Program-made: the position numbers and the translations under genes
The notes under the pieces: model-generated
What the model saw: only the letters and a program-made list of their open reading frames with translations
What the model was told of the DNA's origin: nothing
The model's database searches: none
Part shown: positions 18,758 through 27,997 of the stretch, one piece after another
How the letters are laid out: every line of letters starts with the position of its first letter
Numbering within the stretch: position 1 is the stretch's first letter
Source of the DNA: Deltaproteobacteria bacterium
GTDB taxonomy: Bacteria > Myxococcota > B64-G9
Assembly: GCA_019307065.1 (NCBI GenBank)
Contig: JAFDKH010000009.1
Coordinates: forward strand, 1-51,323
Reading direction: 5' to 3'
DNA: 51,323 bases

Positions 18758-20013
18758 ACAATGGTTCAAACGATCTTGGCCTGGCCGTGGTCGGCTGTGA
18801 TTTCCGGGTGGCATCTTCACATTGGCGATCATTGATGGTTCTCGACGATAGCCAGGCAACCAAGTTGGCGGCCGACTTGAAAAGAAACCAGGCGGCCGAT
18901 GGGTTCGTCGATCTGAACACCTGCAACCGCAACGAGTGGATTGTGTCCGGACCGGATCCCCGCTGGGCAGCCGAATTGCTGAAAAGCCGCATGCTGCAAC
19001 GGGTCGGGGAAAAAGCTCAGCAACACATTGAACCATATGTTTACCTTGGCGAAGCAGCCGCCCGACACATTTTCAGGGTGGCCATTGGACAGGAATCATT
19101 GGTAACCGGCGAGCGCCAGATAGCCGGCCAGCTTTACCGGGCCCTGGAGGTTTCACGCCAACGAGGTACCTCTTCCAGGATCATAAACGGTTTGGGATCG
19201 ATTGCCGGTAGACTGGTTCGGATTGCACTCCGGCGTGGCTGCATTGAAAGTGCCGCGGTCGGGGTTCATAGCCTGGCGCTAGCATACCTGAACAAAAATC
19301 TCGAAGACAAGCCGACCCGGGTGGCAGTCATCGGCTTGGGACGCATCGGGCGCCGGGTCCTCGGCGTACTCGAAGACGCTCGCCAACTCGAACCAATCGC
19401 TTTAAATCGCACGCTTACTCCGGACAACCAAGATCGAGTGCGCCCGCTTACGGCCCTCGAGGAAGTTCTCGATCAGGTCGACGCTGCGATTATCTGTACC
19501 GGCGCCCGGGATAAAATCATTACGAGTTCGCAACTGAAGCCGCGCTCGGCTACCCGGCCGCTATTGTTGATTGACATCGGGATACCCGAGCAAGTCGAGC
19601 GAGTCGGGCTACCGGCCAATGTAAGCCTGGCTGGACTAGATCAACTGGTCGAGTTTCATCAGGCCAATCAGGTCAACCAGGCCAGCAACAAGAATCAGGC
19701 CCGCGAATTAGTCGACCGGGCCGTTTTCGAATTCAAGGCTTTCTGCAATGAGCAAGCCTATTCAGGCATTCTCGACGCAATTCAAAAAAACCACCGTCAG
19801 CTGGTCGGTGAAGAAATCCCTCATTTAATTGCCCGGCGACTCGACTACTTGCCGGACGAGGCCCGTGACCGACTCGAATCTGATTTGAAAAATATTGTTC
19901 TCGAATATACTTCTGAAGTGTTTCGTTCAATCAAGGAAACCGCAGTTCGCGAAGCCCAGGAGGCCAGCGGCCCGGTCCGGGAGAGCCAGTGTCAAGACGA
20001 GTCCTCAAAATAG
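18751..20013 (+). CDS. hemA: Glutamyl-tRNA reductase
   Basis: A 420-aa NADPH-dependent enzyme that makes glutamate-1-semialdehyde from glutamyl-tRNA, the first step of the C5 heme pathway. The catalytic cysteine is C58 in LNTCNRNEW. The GERQIAGQ stretch and the NADPH site VAVIGLGRIGRR are conserved, and the C-terminal dimerisation helix is present. The start is TTG 18751 (or TTG 18754), with AAAGGA 8 bases upstream, overlapping hemG by 7 bases. The N-terminal motif is more divergent than usual but all active-site features are present. Confidence 0.93.
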   Translation: MLNNGSNDLGLAVVGCDFRVASSHWRSLMVLDDSQATKLAADLKRNQAADGFVDLNTCNRNEWIVSGPDPRWAAELLKSRMLQRVGEKAQQHIEPYVYLGEAAARHIFRVAIGQESLVTGERQIAGQLYRALEVSRQRGTSSRIINGLGSIAGRLVRIALRRGCIESAAVGVHSLALAYLNKNLEDKPTRVAVIGLGRIGRRVLGVLEDARQLEPIALNRTLTPDNQDRVRPLTALEEVLDQVDAAIICTGARDKIITSSQLKPRSATRPLLLIDIGIPEQVERVGLPANVSLAGLDQLVEFHQANQVNQASNKNQARELVDRAVFEFKAFCNEQAYSGILDAIQKNHRQLVGEEIPHLIARRLDYLPDEARDRLESDLKNIVLEYTSEVFRSIKETAVREAQEASGPVRESQCQDESSK

Positions 20014-20939
20014 GAACCCGCGGTAGCAAATTAGCCATGGAACAGGCCCGCCGGGTGGCTGAAAAACTTCCCGGCCCCAGCCAGGTCACGGTAGTTCGAA
20101 CTTCCGGCGATCGTTTCAAAGACATTCCCCTGGCCGAGCAGTCCGGGATTGGCTTCTTCACCAAAGAAATCGAAAACGAGCTGCTCGCAAAAAATATCGA
20201 CCTGGCTGTGCACTCATTAAAAGATCTACCGACTGGGCTGGCACCCGGACTGAGGCTGGCTGCAATTCTCGAACGCGACGAAGCCTCTGATCTATTGCTG
20301 ATCCGACCGGATGCGCAGCATAGAGAAAACGAACTGCCCTTGAAGAACGGCTCACGGGTCGGCGCCTCGGCTATGCGCCGCAAGGCCTTGCTAAAAGTAT
20401 ACCGAGAAGATCTAATCGCCGCACCAATCAGGGGCAATGTACCCACTCGGGTCGACAAGGCCCGCCACGGCGACTACGACGCCGTGATTCTTTCACGGGC
20501 CGGTCTGGCCCGCTTAGCTTACAAAGTAGACCCGCTGCTGGCTTTCGATCTCAACCCGCGGCGCTGGATATGTGCGCCCGGCCAGGGAGTCATTGCAGTT
20601 GAAGCACGCGCTGAAGACGAGCAAGTATTGCAGCGCCTGGCCGGTCTGGATCATATGGAAACTCGGGCGTGTGTTACAGCCGAGCGGGCCTTGCTGGTGA
20701 CTTTCGGCGGAGGTTGCCACGCCCCTTTCGGGGCCTGGGCCCGTCGTCAAGATGACGACTACCAGGTCATGGTTGCCGCTCCGGGTAATCAAGCCGACTA
20801 TCAGGTCGAGCATTTCAGAGCCGGCTCTTTAGACCAGGCCCAAAAACAAGCTGAACAATGGATTCGCGCCGGTTGCCCGGCCATCTCTAACGAAAAGAGT
20901 CAAGAATGGATTTGCCGACCGGCCCGGCCGTGGTGCTGA
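19989..20939 (+). CDS. hemC: Hydroxymethylbilane synthase (porphobilinogen deaminase)
   Basis: A 316-aa enzyme that joins four porphobilinogens into hydroxymethylbilane. Conserved elements are the N-terminal KIGTRGSKLA, VHSLKDLPT with catalytic D79, and GGGCHAPFGAW with C243, the attachment site of the dipyrromethane cofactor. GTG 19989 lies within the end of hemA (25-base overlap) behind GGGAGAG. The overlap, like others in this operon, suggests coupled translation. Confidence 0.94.
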   Translation: MSRRVLKIGTRGSKLAMEQARRVAEKLPGPSQVTVVRTSGDRFKDIPLAEQSGIGFFTKEIENELLAKNIDLAVHSLKDLPTGLAPGLRLAAILERDEASDLLLIRPDAQHRENELPLKNGSRVGASAMRRKALLKVYREDLIAAPIRGNVPTRVDKARHGDYDAVILSRAGLARLAYKVDPLLAFDLNPRRWICAPGQGVIAVEARAEDEQVLQRLAGLDHMETRACVTAERALLVTFGGGCHAPFGAWARRQDDDYQVMVAAPGNQADYQVEHFRAGSLDQAQKQAEQWIRAGCPAISNEKSQEWICRPARPWC

Positions 20940-21652
20940 CCCGCGAGCCCGAAGACAATCTCGAATTGGCACTGGCCTTGAGACAGCGCAATATTGTCGT
21001 CAGAGAAATACCTTGCCTGGCGACTAACTACCTCAGCCAGACGCACTTACCCAAAGGGCCGTTCGACGCAATCACATTCTCCAGCCGCCGGGGAGTGCGT
21101 GGATTTACAAAACTCGATCCGGTTGAGCAAATTGTGGCTGGTGACGAATCAAGTCTAGTCGGCGCCGTCGGTCAGGCGACGGCCGACGAGCTGACTGCCG
21201 CCGGATTCAAGGTTGATCTGGTTGCCGATCCACCCGAAGGTAAAGTCCTGGCCGAAATGTTGATTAGCCGGCTGAAACAAAACGCGCGAATCATGACCGT
21301 GCGCGGAAACTTACGAGCCGGTAAAATGGATACTCTCCTTCAACATGCCGGCCACCAGCTCGAACCCGGCATTGTCTATGAAAACCTGGCACCCGAGATT
21401 GCGTCTTGGCAGCCTTTCGAGGTAGCCGCTATTTTTATAGCTTCACCTTCGGCGGTCAAACGACTGCTTGAAAAAAACCCGTGGATGAAAGAAAAATCAT
21501 TCTTAGCGATCGGCTCGACTACTATTGCAGCCTTACAAGAGCTGGGAGTCGAGTCGTACGAAATGATCGGCACGCAATTCGACAGCTGGCTGGACAGTCT
21601 GACGCGAGCCGGCCAGCGCTCGACCGAATCGGAGAGACCATGCGAAGAGTAA
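20906..21652 (+). CDS. hemD: Uroporphyrinogen III synthase
   Basis: A 248-aa protein placed between hemC and hemL. It has the weakly conserved HemD pattern: VVLTREPEDNLELALALRQR at the N-terminus, then FDAITFSSRRGVRGF and AVGQATADELTAAGF, and a second domain with FIASPSAVKRLL. It closes hydroxymethylbilane to uroporphyrinogen III with inversion of ring D. Sequence conservation is low in this family, so position supports the call as much as motifs. The start ATG 20906 overlaps hemC by 34 bases and has only a weak ribosome site. Confidence 0.87.
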   Translation: MDLPTGPAVVLTREPEDNLELALALRQRNIVVREIPCLATNYLSQTHLPKGPFDAITFSSRRGVRGFTKLDPVEQIVAGDESSLVGAVGQATADELTAAGFKVDLVADPPEGKVLAEMLISRLKQNARIMTVRGNLRAGKMDTLLQHAGHQLEPGIVYENLAPEIASWQPFEVAAIFIASPSAVKRLLEKNPWMKEKSFLAIGSTTIAALQELGVESYEMIGTQFDSWLDSLTRAGQRSTESERPCEE

Positions 21653-22923
21653 CCCAAAAGTCCGAAACGCTTTATCAAAAAGCCTGCCGCCTGATGCCCG
21701 CCGGAGTATCCAGCCCGGTCAGAGCCTTCAAGAGTGTCGGCGGCACACCCCTTTATTATTCCAGGGCAGCCGGTTCGCGTTTCTTTGATGCCGATGGAAA
21801 TGAATACGTCGATTACTGCCTGTCCTGGGGCCCGCTCATTCTGGGTCATGCCCACCCAGCAGTAGTTGAGGCGGTCAAGCGAGCGGCCCGGGACGGGTTG
21901 AGTTTCGGGGCCTGCTGTGAAAAAGAAATCGAATTGGCCGAGCGAATCCTGTCGGCTTTCCCGAGCATGCAACAGGTGCGCTTCGTCAGTTCGGGCACCG
22001 AGGCAGTCATGACGGCCATCCGTCTGGCTCGAGGAGTGAGCGCCCGGCCGAAGATCCTCAAATTCGAGGGCGGCTACCATGGTCATTCCGATTCTCTGCT
22101 GGTCAAGGCCGGCTCCGGGCTGGTCACTTTTGGCAGATCCTCTAGTCAGGGCGTCCCGGAGTCCTTCGCTGCCGAGACAATCGTTTGTCCGCTCGATGAC
22201 GAAGAGGCCCTGGCAAAAATCTTCGAATCCCATGGCAAAAATCTGGCAGCCGCAATTGTTGAGCCGCTGCCGGCCAACAACGGGTTGCTTCAACAGCGGG
22301 TCGAATGGCTGCAGAAACTGCGCCAACTCTGCACTCAACATGGCAGTTTGTTGATCTTCGACGAAGTCATCTCCGGGTTCAGGCTTAGTTTTGGCGGTTA
22401 CGCCGATTCGCTCGGCGTCCGGGCGGACATTATCACTCTGGGCAAGATAATCGGCGGCGGCATGCCGGTCGGGGCACTTTGCGGCTCAAAAGAAATCATG
22501 CAAGCGCTGGCCCCTCTGGGCGGTGTTTACCAGGCCGGCACTCTCTCGGGCAATCCGGTTTCGTTAGCGGCCGGGATCGCCACCTTAGAGATCCTGGCCG
22601 ACGATGAGTGCTACGTCAAACTCGAGTCGCTTGGTCAGACTTTCGATGAAACCCTCAAGAAAGAAACTGCCAAGTTGACCTTCGTCAACTGGCGCCGGCT
22701 GGGTTCGGTGCTTTGGCTGCATCTGGCCGAGGGAGAGCTGCCCCGAACAGCTGATGCAGTTCGTCCCGAAGCGGCCGAGCGTTTCAACCGGATGCACCCG
22801 GCCCTGCTCGATCGCGGAATCTATCTGGCACCTTCGGCCTATGAAGTCACTTTCCTGTCGACTGCTCACACAACCCAAGAGGTAGGTGATCTGGCGGTTG
22901 AGATCGCCCGGGCCCTGAAGTAA
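21640..22923 (+). CDS. hemL: Glutamate-1-semialdehyde 2,1-aminomutase
   Basis: A 427-aa PLP enzyme of aminotransferase fold type I that converts glutamate-1-semialdehyde to 5-aminolevulinate. The PLP lysine is K269 (TLGKIIGGGMPVGAL) and the cofactor Asp is D241 (IFDEVISGFR). The N-terminal MPAGVSSPVRAF is a family signature. ATG 21640 has GGAGAG just upstream and overlaps hemD by 13 bases. The longer frame from 21481 runs inside hemD and is rejected. Together with hemA it gives the C5 route. Confidence 0.95.
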   Translation: MRRVTQKSETLYQKACRLMPAGVSSPVRAFKSVGGTPLYYSRAAGSRFFDADGNEYVDYCLSWGPLILGHAHPAVVEAVKRAARDGLSFGACCEKEIELAERILSAFPSMQQVRFVSSGTEAVMTAIRLARGVSARPKILKFEGGYHGHSDSLLVKAGSGLVTFGRSSSQGVPESFAAETIVCPLDDEEALAKIFESHGKNLAAAIVEPLPANNGLLQQRVEWLQKLRQLCTQHGSLLIFDEVISGFRLSFGGYADSLGVRADIITLGKIIGGGMPVGALCGSKEIMQALAPLGGVYQAGTLSGNPVSLAAGIATLEILADDECYVKLESLGQTFDETLKKETAKLTFVNWRRLGSVLWLHLAEGELPRTADAVRPEAAERFNRMHPALLDRGIYLAPSAYEVTFLSTAHTTQEVGDLAVEIARALK

Positions 22924-22934
22924 CCTGTAGCTGT

Positions 22935-24074
22935 ATGAAGCGCATATTAAAATACCATTTTCTTTTCGGTCTGACCTTGCTGGCTCTGGCGGCCCTGGGA
23001 ACCTGGTGGACGATCTTTTTCATGCGCTCGGTCGAGCTCGAAAAGAAAACCCAGCTGAACGAGTTGGTGCATGGCTGCGTAGTGACCGCCCTGATGCTCG
23101 GCCACGGCAATCAAAAACCCGAGCTCGGTCCACTGGCCGGTCCGATGCCTTTGGAAATCATCGCGGCTGAATCTTTCGAAAAAAACATGATTTTCGCGCC
23201 GGCCGTGCCCAACTTTCCCTCAATCGGCGTGCGCGTCAAACCAGCCGCCCTGGCCAAGATTGAAACCAGACTTCAACGCCGCCGTCTGATGTTGATCGGC
23301 GAAGGCGGCTTGCTGGTTATTCTTCTGGCTGTCCTGACATTCATGCTCTACCGCCTGGTCGGCCAGGAACGAAGGCATATGCGCCGCATGGAAGCCTTCG
23401 TCGCCTCGGTCTCTCACGAAATGAAAACGCCCTTGACGGGCATCAAGTCCATGCTACAGACCTTTGCCGAAGACCGGGTACCCCAGGCCGAAGCCCAGCG
23501 CTTGTATGGCCTGGGAATCAAGGAGGCCGAGCGGCTCGAGCATATGATTGAGAACGTCCTCATTTCGGGCCATCTACGGCGGACAGGCTTTCAACTACAG
23601 CTCGAGCCAATCGAGCTTCGCCAACTACTCGACGGCTTTATCGAACACCGCCGACGCTACTTGATTGAACATCCCGATGCGATCCGTCTCGAGTGGCAGG
23701 CTGCCGATCCAGGCCTGAGTGTAACCGGCGATGGCAACGCGCTACATCTCATCCTCGAGAATCTTACCGACAACGCATTCAAGTACGGCGGGCAGTCACC
23801 CCAGGTTACTTTGCGAGTCAGTCAGACTGATCAGACCGTCGAAATCTCGGTTGAGGATCAAGGCATCGGTTTTTCGCCGGAAAAGGCTGCTAAACTTTTC
23901 ATACCCTTCAAACGTGCCCTGGATGAAAAAGCCGCCGCCCAACACGGCACTGGACTGGGACTCTCAATTGCTTTTGCCCTGGCCCACCGCATGGGAGGCA
24001 ACTTAACCGCAAAAAGCGATGGACCAGGGACGGGCAGCCGGTTTACTCTCTCTCTCAGGGAGGCTGGTAAATGA
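22935..24074 (+). CDS. Membrane sensor histidine kinase embedded in the heme cluster
   Basis: A 379-aa sensor kinase. TM1 spans about residues 8-30 and TM2 about 118-140, enclosing a periplasmic domain of about 85 residues with no recognised fold. The HisKA domain has the phospho-acceptor H161 in SVSHEMKTPLTG. The ATPase domain shows the N box (LTDNAFKYG), G1 (EDQGIGFS) and G2 (HGTGLGLSIAF). Its stop overlaps the next gene's start (ATGA), so it pairs with that response regulator. It begins 11 bases after hemL. The location suggests a role in controlling heme synthesis or sensing a related signal such as heme, redox or envelope stress; this is inference. Confidence 0.9.
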   Translation: MKRILKYHFLFGLTLLALAALGTWWTIFFMRSVELEKKTQLNELVHGCVVTALMLGHGNQKPELGPLAGPMPLEIIAAESFEKNMIFAPAVPNFPSIGVRVKPAALAKIETRLQRRRLMLIGEGGLLVILLAVLTFMLYRLVGQERRHMRRMEAFVASVSHEMKTPLTGIKSMLQTFAEDRVPQAEAQRLYGLGIKEAERLEHMIENVLISGHLRRTGFQLQLEPIELRQLLDGFIEHRRRYLIEHPDAIRLEWQAADPGLSVTGDGNALHLILENLTDNAFKYGGQSPQVTLRVSQTDQTVEISVEDQGIGFSPEKAAKLFIPFKRALDEKAAAQHGTGLGLSIAFALAHRMGGNLTAKSDGPGTGSRFTLSLREAGK

Positions 24075-24760
24075 GTCCGAAGGCTTTGCTGGTTGAGGAT
24101 GAAGAACTGGTCGGCACCATGGTTCGCATGAACTTAGAAAGCGCCGGTTACGAAGTAGTCTGGCAGCGCAGAGGAAGTCAGGCGGTCGAACTCGCCAGCC
24201 AGGGCACCTTCGATGTGATCTTGTTGGACATCAGCCTGCCGGAGAGAGACGGAATGACGATTCTCGAAGAGCTCCGCCAAAACAATGTCAACACGCCGGT
24301 CATGATGTTGACCGCTCGCGGCGATACCGCCACCAAGGTCCAAGCCCTCGAAATTGGCGCCGATGATTATCTGCCCAAGCCTTTCGATGTGGCCGAGATG
24401 ATCGCCAGGGTCAATGCGCTAGTCAGGCGTTCACAGTCTGATCGCGAGCTTCCCTCGGACCACGTTGTCAAACTAGGCAATTTCCAGATCAACGTAGAAA
24501 CTCGGGAAGCCACCTGCAATGAGGGTGACATTATTCTGGGCGAGAAAGAAGTCGATATTATCAAGCTGCTGGTCAAGGCCCGCGGCAAGACATTGACCCG
24601 CTCGGACATTCTCGAAGATGTCTGGGGCATGGACGTCTCACCCACCGAACGAACAGTCGACAACTTCATTATGCGTCTGCGCAAGCTCTTCGAGCCGGAC
24701 CCCGACCGGCCCCGACACATCTTGACCGTCAGGGGCAGCGGCTATCGTCTCGTACTCTAG
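24071..24760 (+). CDS. OmpR-family response regulator
   Basis: A 229-aa response regulator. The receiver domain (1-118) has the acidic pair E9/D10, phospho-acceptor D53 (ILLDISLPERDG), T81 and K103 (YLPKPFD). The winged-helix DNA-binding domain (about 130-229) shows the TRSDILEDVWG and TVDNFIMRLRKLFEP motifs of the OmpR/PhoB group. It is translationally coupled to the histidine kinase. Such regulators bind direct repeats on one DNA face, which fits the phased GACA repeats at 13890-13925 upstream of hemE; that link is untested. Confidence 0.93.
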   Translation: MSPKALLVEDEELVGTMVRMNLESAGYEVVWQRRGSQAVELASQGTFDVILLDISLPERDGMTILEELRQNNVNTPVMMLTARGDTATKVQALEIGADDYLPKPFDVAEMIARVNALVRRSQSDRELPSDHVVKLGNFQINVETREATCNEGDIILGEKEVDIIKLLVKARGKTLTRSDILEDVWGMDVSPTERTVDNFIMRLRKLFEPDPDRPRHILTVRGSGYRLVL

Positions 24761-24774
24761 CGTAAGGAGGTAAA

Positions 24775-25743
<969 letters not shown>

Positions 25744-25767
25744 ATTAAATAAAACTACTGGAGTTGG

Positions 25768-26091
25768 TCAGCAACTGCAGCTGCCGCAGGCATCCGATCC
25801 GGCATCGGCCGAGAGCGGGTTGGCCGATTCGATCTTGAACCCTCCCCCGAATGGGTTCTGGGTGTACTCGATCTTTATTTCACCGGTTTTAGTCAACAGC
25901 TCTTCTTCGATCACAAACTTTATTTCGTCAATATCGAACGTTTTGTCAGTGTCTTTTGGCTCATCCAGAGCCAAACCCAAAGAGGGGCCGCCTCAGCCAT
26001 AGGCCAGATAAATTCTCAACGGCGCGCTCTCTTTGCGCTCCTTCATGAAAATACTAAGCTTTTCACGGGCTTCTGGAGTTATGTCCAACAT
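25768..26091 (-). CDS. HesB/IscA-like selenoprotein (Sec33 encoded by in-frame TGA)
   Basis: Reading leftward from ATG 26089-26091 gives a 107-aa protein with one in-frame TGA at codon 33 (25993-25995). The text around it is IYLAYG-U-GGPSLGLALDE, where U falls at the first conserved Cys of the HesB/IscA domain. The downstream part continues the fold and ends in the Cys-rich tail CGSCSC, then a real TGA stop. A near-ideal bacterial SECIS hairpin follows the TGA. GAGG precedes the ATG. HesB-like selenoproteins are a known family (TIGR01911). These proteins are thought to act in Fe-S cluster assembly or thiol/selenol redox chemistry. An ordinary gene caller would report only the 70-residue tail. 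Confidence 0.9.
25955..25975 (-). promoter_or_regulatory. Bacterial SECIS element
   Basis: On the minus strand, UUUGGCUC pairs with GAGCCAAA (8 bp, no mismatch) around the 5-base loop UGGAU. The loop has G at its second position, and 26 bases separate the UGA from that G. This fits the bacterial SECIS model bound by SelB (short stem, G in the first loop positions, 16-37 bases from UGA). The element lies in the coding sequence, as is usual in bacteria. Confidence 0.88.
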
Positions 26092-26212
26092 AGCTTACCT
26101 CACTTCCTAAGTTTCGTTGCCCGCCCCTATTTCAGTGGTAATCTAAGCAAGTTTTACGCAAGTGTCAATCGTTACAGGCTTTAAAATCAGAAATCCTCAA
26201 GGAGAAATGAAC

Positions 26213-26629
26213 ATGAAAATCAACAAAATCGACCATATTAGCATCGCAGTAAAGAACCTCGCAGAAGCCAAGAAAGTCTGGGAGCCGATCTTGGGCAAAG
26301 ACAAGCCCGATGATGCCTACATCGACGAATCCGAAAAAATAAACGTCGCCCGCTACTGGCTTAGCGGAGTCGGCTTCGAATTGATGGAATCGACGACTCT
26401 CGACGGTGAGGTCGCTAAATTCATAGAAAAACGCGGTGAAGGCATCATGCTGATCTCGCTCAACGTCGACAACACCCGTGCAGCCATAGACGAGCTTGAA
26501 GGCAAAGATTACCCTTTCATCGGTGGGGCTCGCAAATTCCAAGACTGCGAATTCGCATTCATCCATCCCAAAAAAGTCAACGGCGTACTCCTCGAATTGA
26601 TCGACTACAAGTGGGATGAGCTGAAATAG
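26213..26629 (+). CDS. VOC-superfamily protein related to methylmalonyl-CoA epimerase
   Basis: A 138-aa glyoxalase/VOC-fold protein with the epimerase-like opening KINKIDHISIAVKNLAEAKK and ending VLLELIDYKW. First-metal-ligand-like H8 and the C-terminal Glu are present. The central HH motif usual in methylmalonyl-CoA epimerases (GxHHxAFxV) reads GIMLISLNV here, so one metal ligand is missing. It may have another activity, or bind metal differently. Start ATG 26213 has AAGGAG 8 bases upstream; the ATG at 26207 is too close to it. It is divergent from the HesB-like selenoprotein, and no mutase genes are nearby to support an epimerase role. Confidence 0.75.
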   Translation: MKINKIDHISIAVKNLAEAKKVWEPILGKDKPDDAYIDESEKINVARYWLSGVGFELMESTTLDGEVAKFIEKRGEGIMLISLNVDNTRAAIDELEGKDYPFIGGARKFQDCEFAFIHPKKVNGVLLELIDYKWDELK

Positions 26630-26690
26630 GCCGGTCTATTGACATTTATCCCCTGGTATCAGATAAGATACCCACAGGAGGGGTAAGATA

Positions 26691-27890
26691 ATGACCTACA
26701 ACAGCCTTCTCGAAGCCTTTAACTCTCTCAACCTCCGCAAGCATGAAGATCCCCAGAGCTTGTCAGCCAATGAGCGTCAAGACTGGAAAACTCTGCGCAA
26801 CGAGATTGAGCACGTCTTGTTTCAGCAGTCTCCCGATCTCGAAGCAGATCGGCGTGAGTTCATCAGAGCCCCCTCGACGCTTTCGGCCCGCTATTGGACC
26901 AGCAATGAATTCAAGGACCGCTACATTCCAGTGATGGGAGAAGGCGGTCTGTTCATCTCGACAATCAACCCGTTGCCAGTCGGGGAGAAGATTGATATCG
27001 AAATCGTTCTGGCTAAAAAGCGGTTCTCTTTCGACGTCAAGGGAGAAGTAGTCTGGATAAACCAAGGCAAGCGGATCGACAAACAGGGCATGGGCATCAA
27101 GTTTATCGATCTGACCTATGATCAAAAAGCCACAATTTATAATCTGGTCAATGATTGTGTTCGCGGGCGTCTGCTAGAGCGCCGCCAGTATTCGCGGCTC
27201 GACAGCCAACTGGCGGCTGAATTCTTGTACCAGGAAGGTTCTTTCGAGCTACCGACCGCCGACCTGAGCGCCGACGGTATGTTTGTAGCCAGCGAACACC
27301 TGCTGGATGAAGGCGAGCGCATCAAGGTCGCTCTCCAGATCCCGGGCACTACCGATCCGGTAAGAATTGTGGCCAAGGTGATCCGGTCTGAAGAGTTTCC
27401 CGCGCCGGGCCTGCCGGTCGGAGTCGGCCTTCATTTTCTGATGATAGATGAAAAGGGCAAGCAAGCCATTCTGGATTACATGGTCAAGAAAGTCGCCAAC
27501 CCTCGCAACGAATCGGAATCAATCGACGAGCACCGCTTTCACCCGCGCATCAAACGCCGAATCAAAGTCAAATACACCTCGGCCGAACAGGCCGGCACTA
27601 GCTACTGCCGCGACATATCCCGCAACGGCGTCTTCATTCAGACACACGAGCCGCCAGTCATCGACTCCAACCTGGCAGTCACAATCGAGCACCCGACCAC
27701 CCGGCAGTCGTTGCCATTGAGCGGTAAAATTGTCCGGGTGGTACACGCGGATCCGTCCCGCCCGCACGTTATGCCCGGGGCCGGCGTTGTTTTTTCTAAA
27801 ATCTCCGAGACTAAAGAAAAAATGTTGACTGAATTCTTAAAAGAGTTCGTTTTACTCGAAGGCCCGCCCGCCCAGCCCGACAAGAATTAA
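26691..27890 (+). CDS. Protein with three PilZ-type domains
   Basis: A 399-aa cytoplasmic protein. Three PilZ-like units follow a short helical N-terminus: about residues 48-150 (RREFIRAP, then GGLFIST), 162-270 (RRQYSRLD, then SADGMFVAS) and 282-390 (RFHPRIKRR, then SRNGVFIQT). Each has an Arg-rich start and a D/N/S-x-[SR]-x-x-G-[ML]F-like element, which in PilZ domains contact cyclic di-GMP. The G-x-F-I/V pattern matches the Myxococcus-type PilZ subfamily. It probably senses c-di-GMP for motility or surface behaviour, though binding by each unit cannot be judged here. AGGAGGGG precedes the ATG. Confidence 0.82.
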   Translation: MTYNSLLEAFNSLNLRKHEDPQSLSANERQDWKTLRNEIEHVLFQQSPDLEADRREFIRAPSTLSARYWTSNEFKDRYIPVMGEGGLFISTINPLPVGEKIDIEIVLAKKRFSFDVKGEVVWINQGKRIDKQGMGIKFIDLTYDQKATIYNLVNDCVRGRLLERRQYSRLDSQLAAEFLYQEGSFELPTADLSADGMFVASEHLLDEGERIKVALQIPGTTDPVRIVAKVIRSEEFPAPGLPVGVGLHFLMIDEKGKQAILDYMVKKVANPRNESESIDEHRFHPRIKRRIKVKYTSAEQAGTSYCRDISRNGVFIQTHEPPVIDSNLAVTIEHPTTRQSLPLSGKIVRVVHADPSRPHVMPGAGVVFSKISETKEKMLTEFLKEFVLLEGPPAQPDKN

Positions 27891-27997
27891 GCAACCCAAT
27901 TTAGACGCAAGCATTGCAGATCTGTACTGTTTGAGGCTAGTATTCGAACCTGGCTTTTTGATAGCAACTTCAAACTTTCCAGAATCGGGTCCCAACC

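Noticed and set aside
25768-25980. A stand-alone 70-residue protein starting at TTG 25980
   Set aside because: It is the C-terminal part of the HesB-like selenoprotein. The upstream 32 codons, their ribosome site and the SECIS hairpin explain it better.
26639-26669. TTGACA plus TAAGAT as a promoter for the PilZ gene
   Set aside because: The spacing of 19 is too long, and the implied start would fall in the ribosome-binding site.
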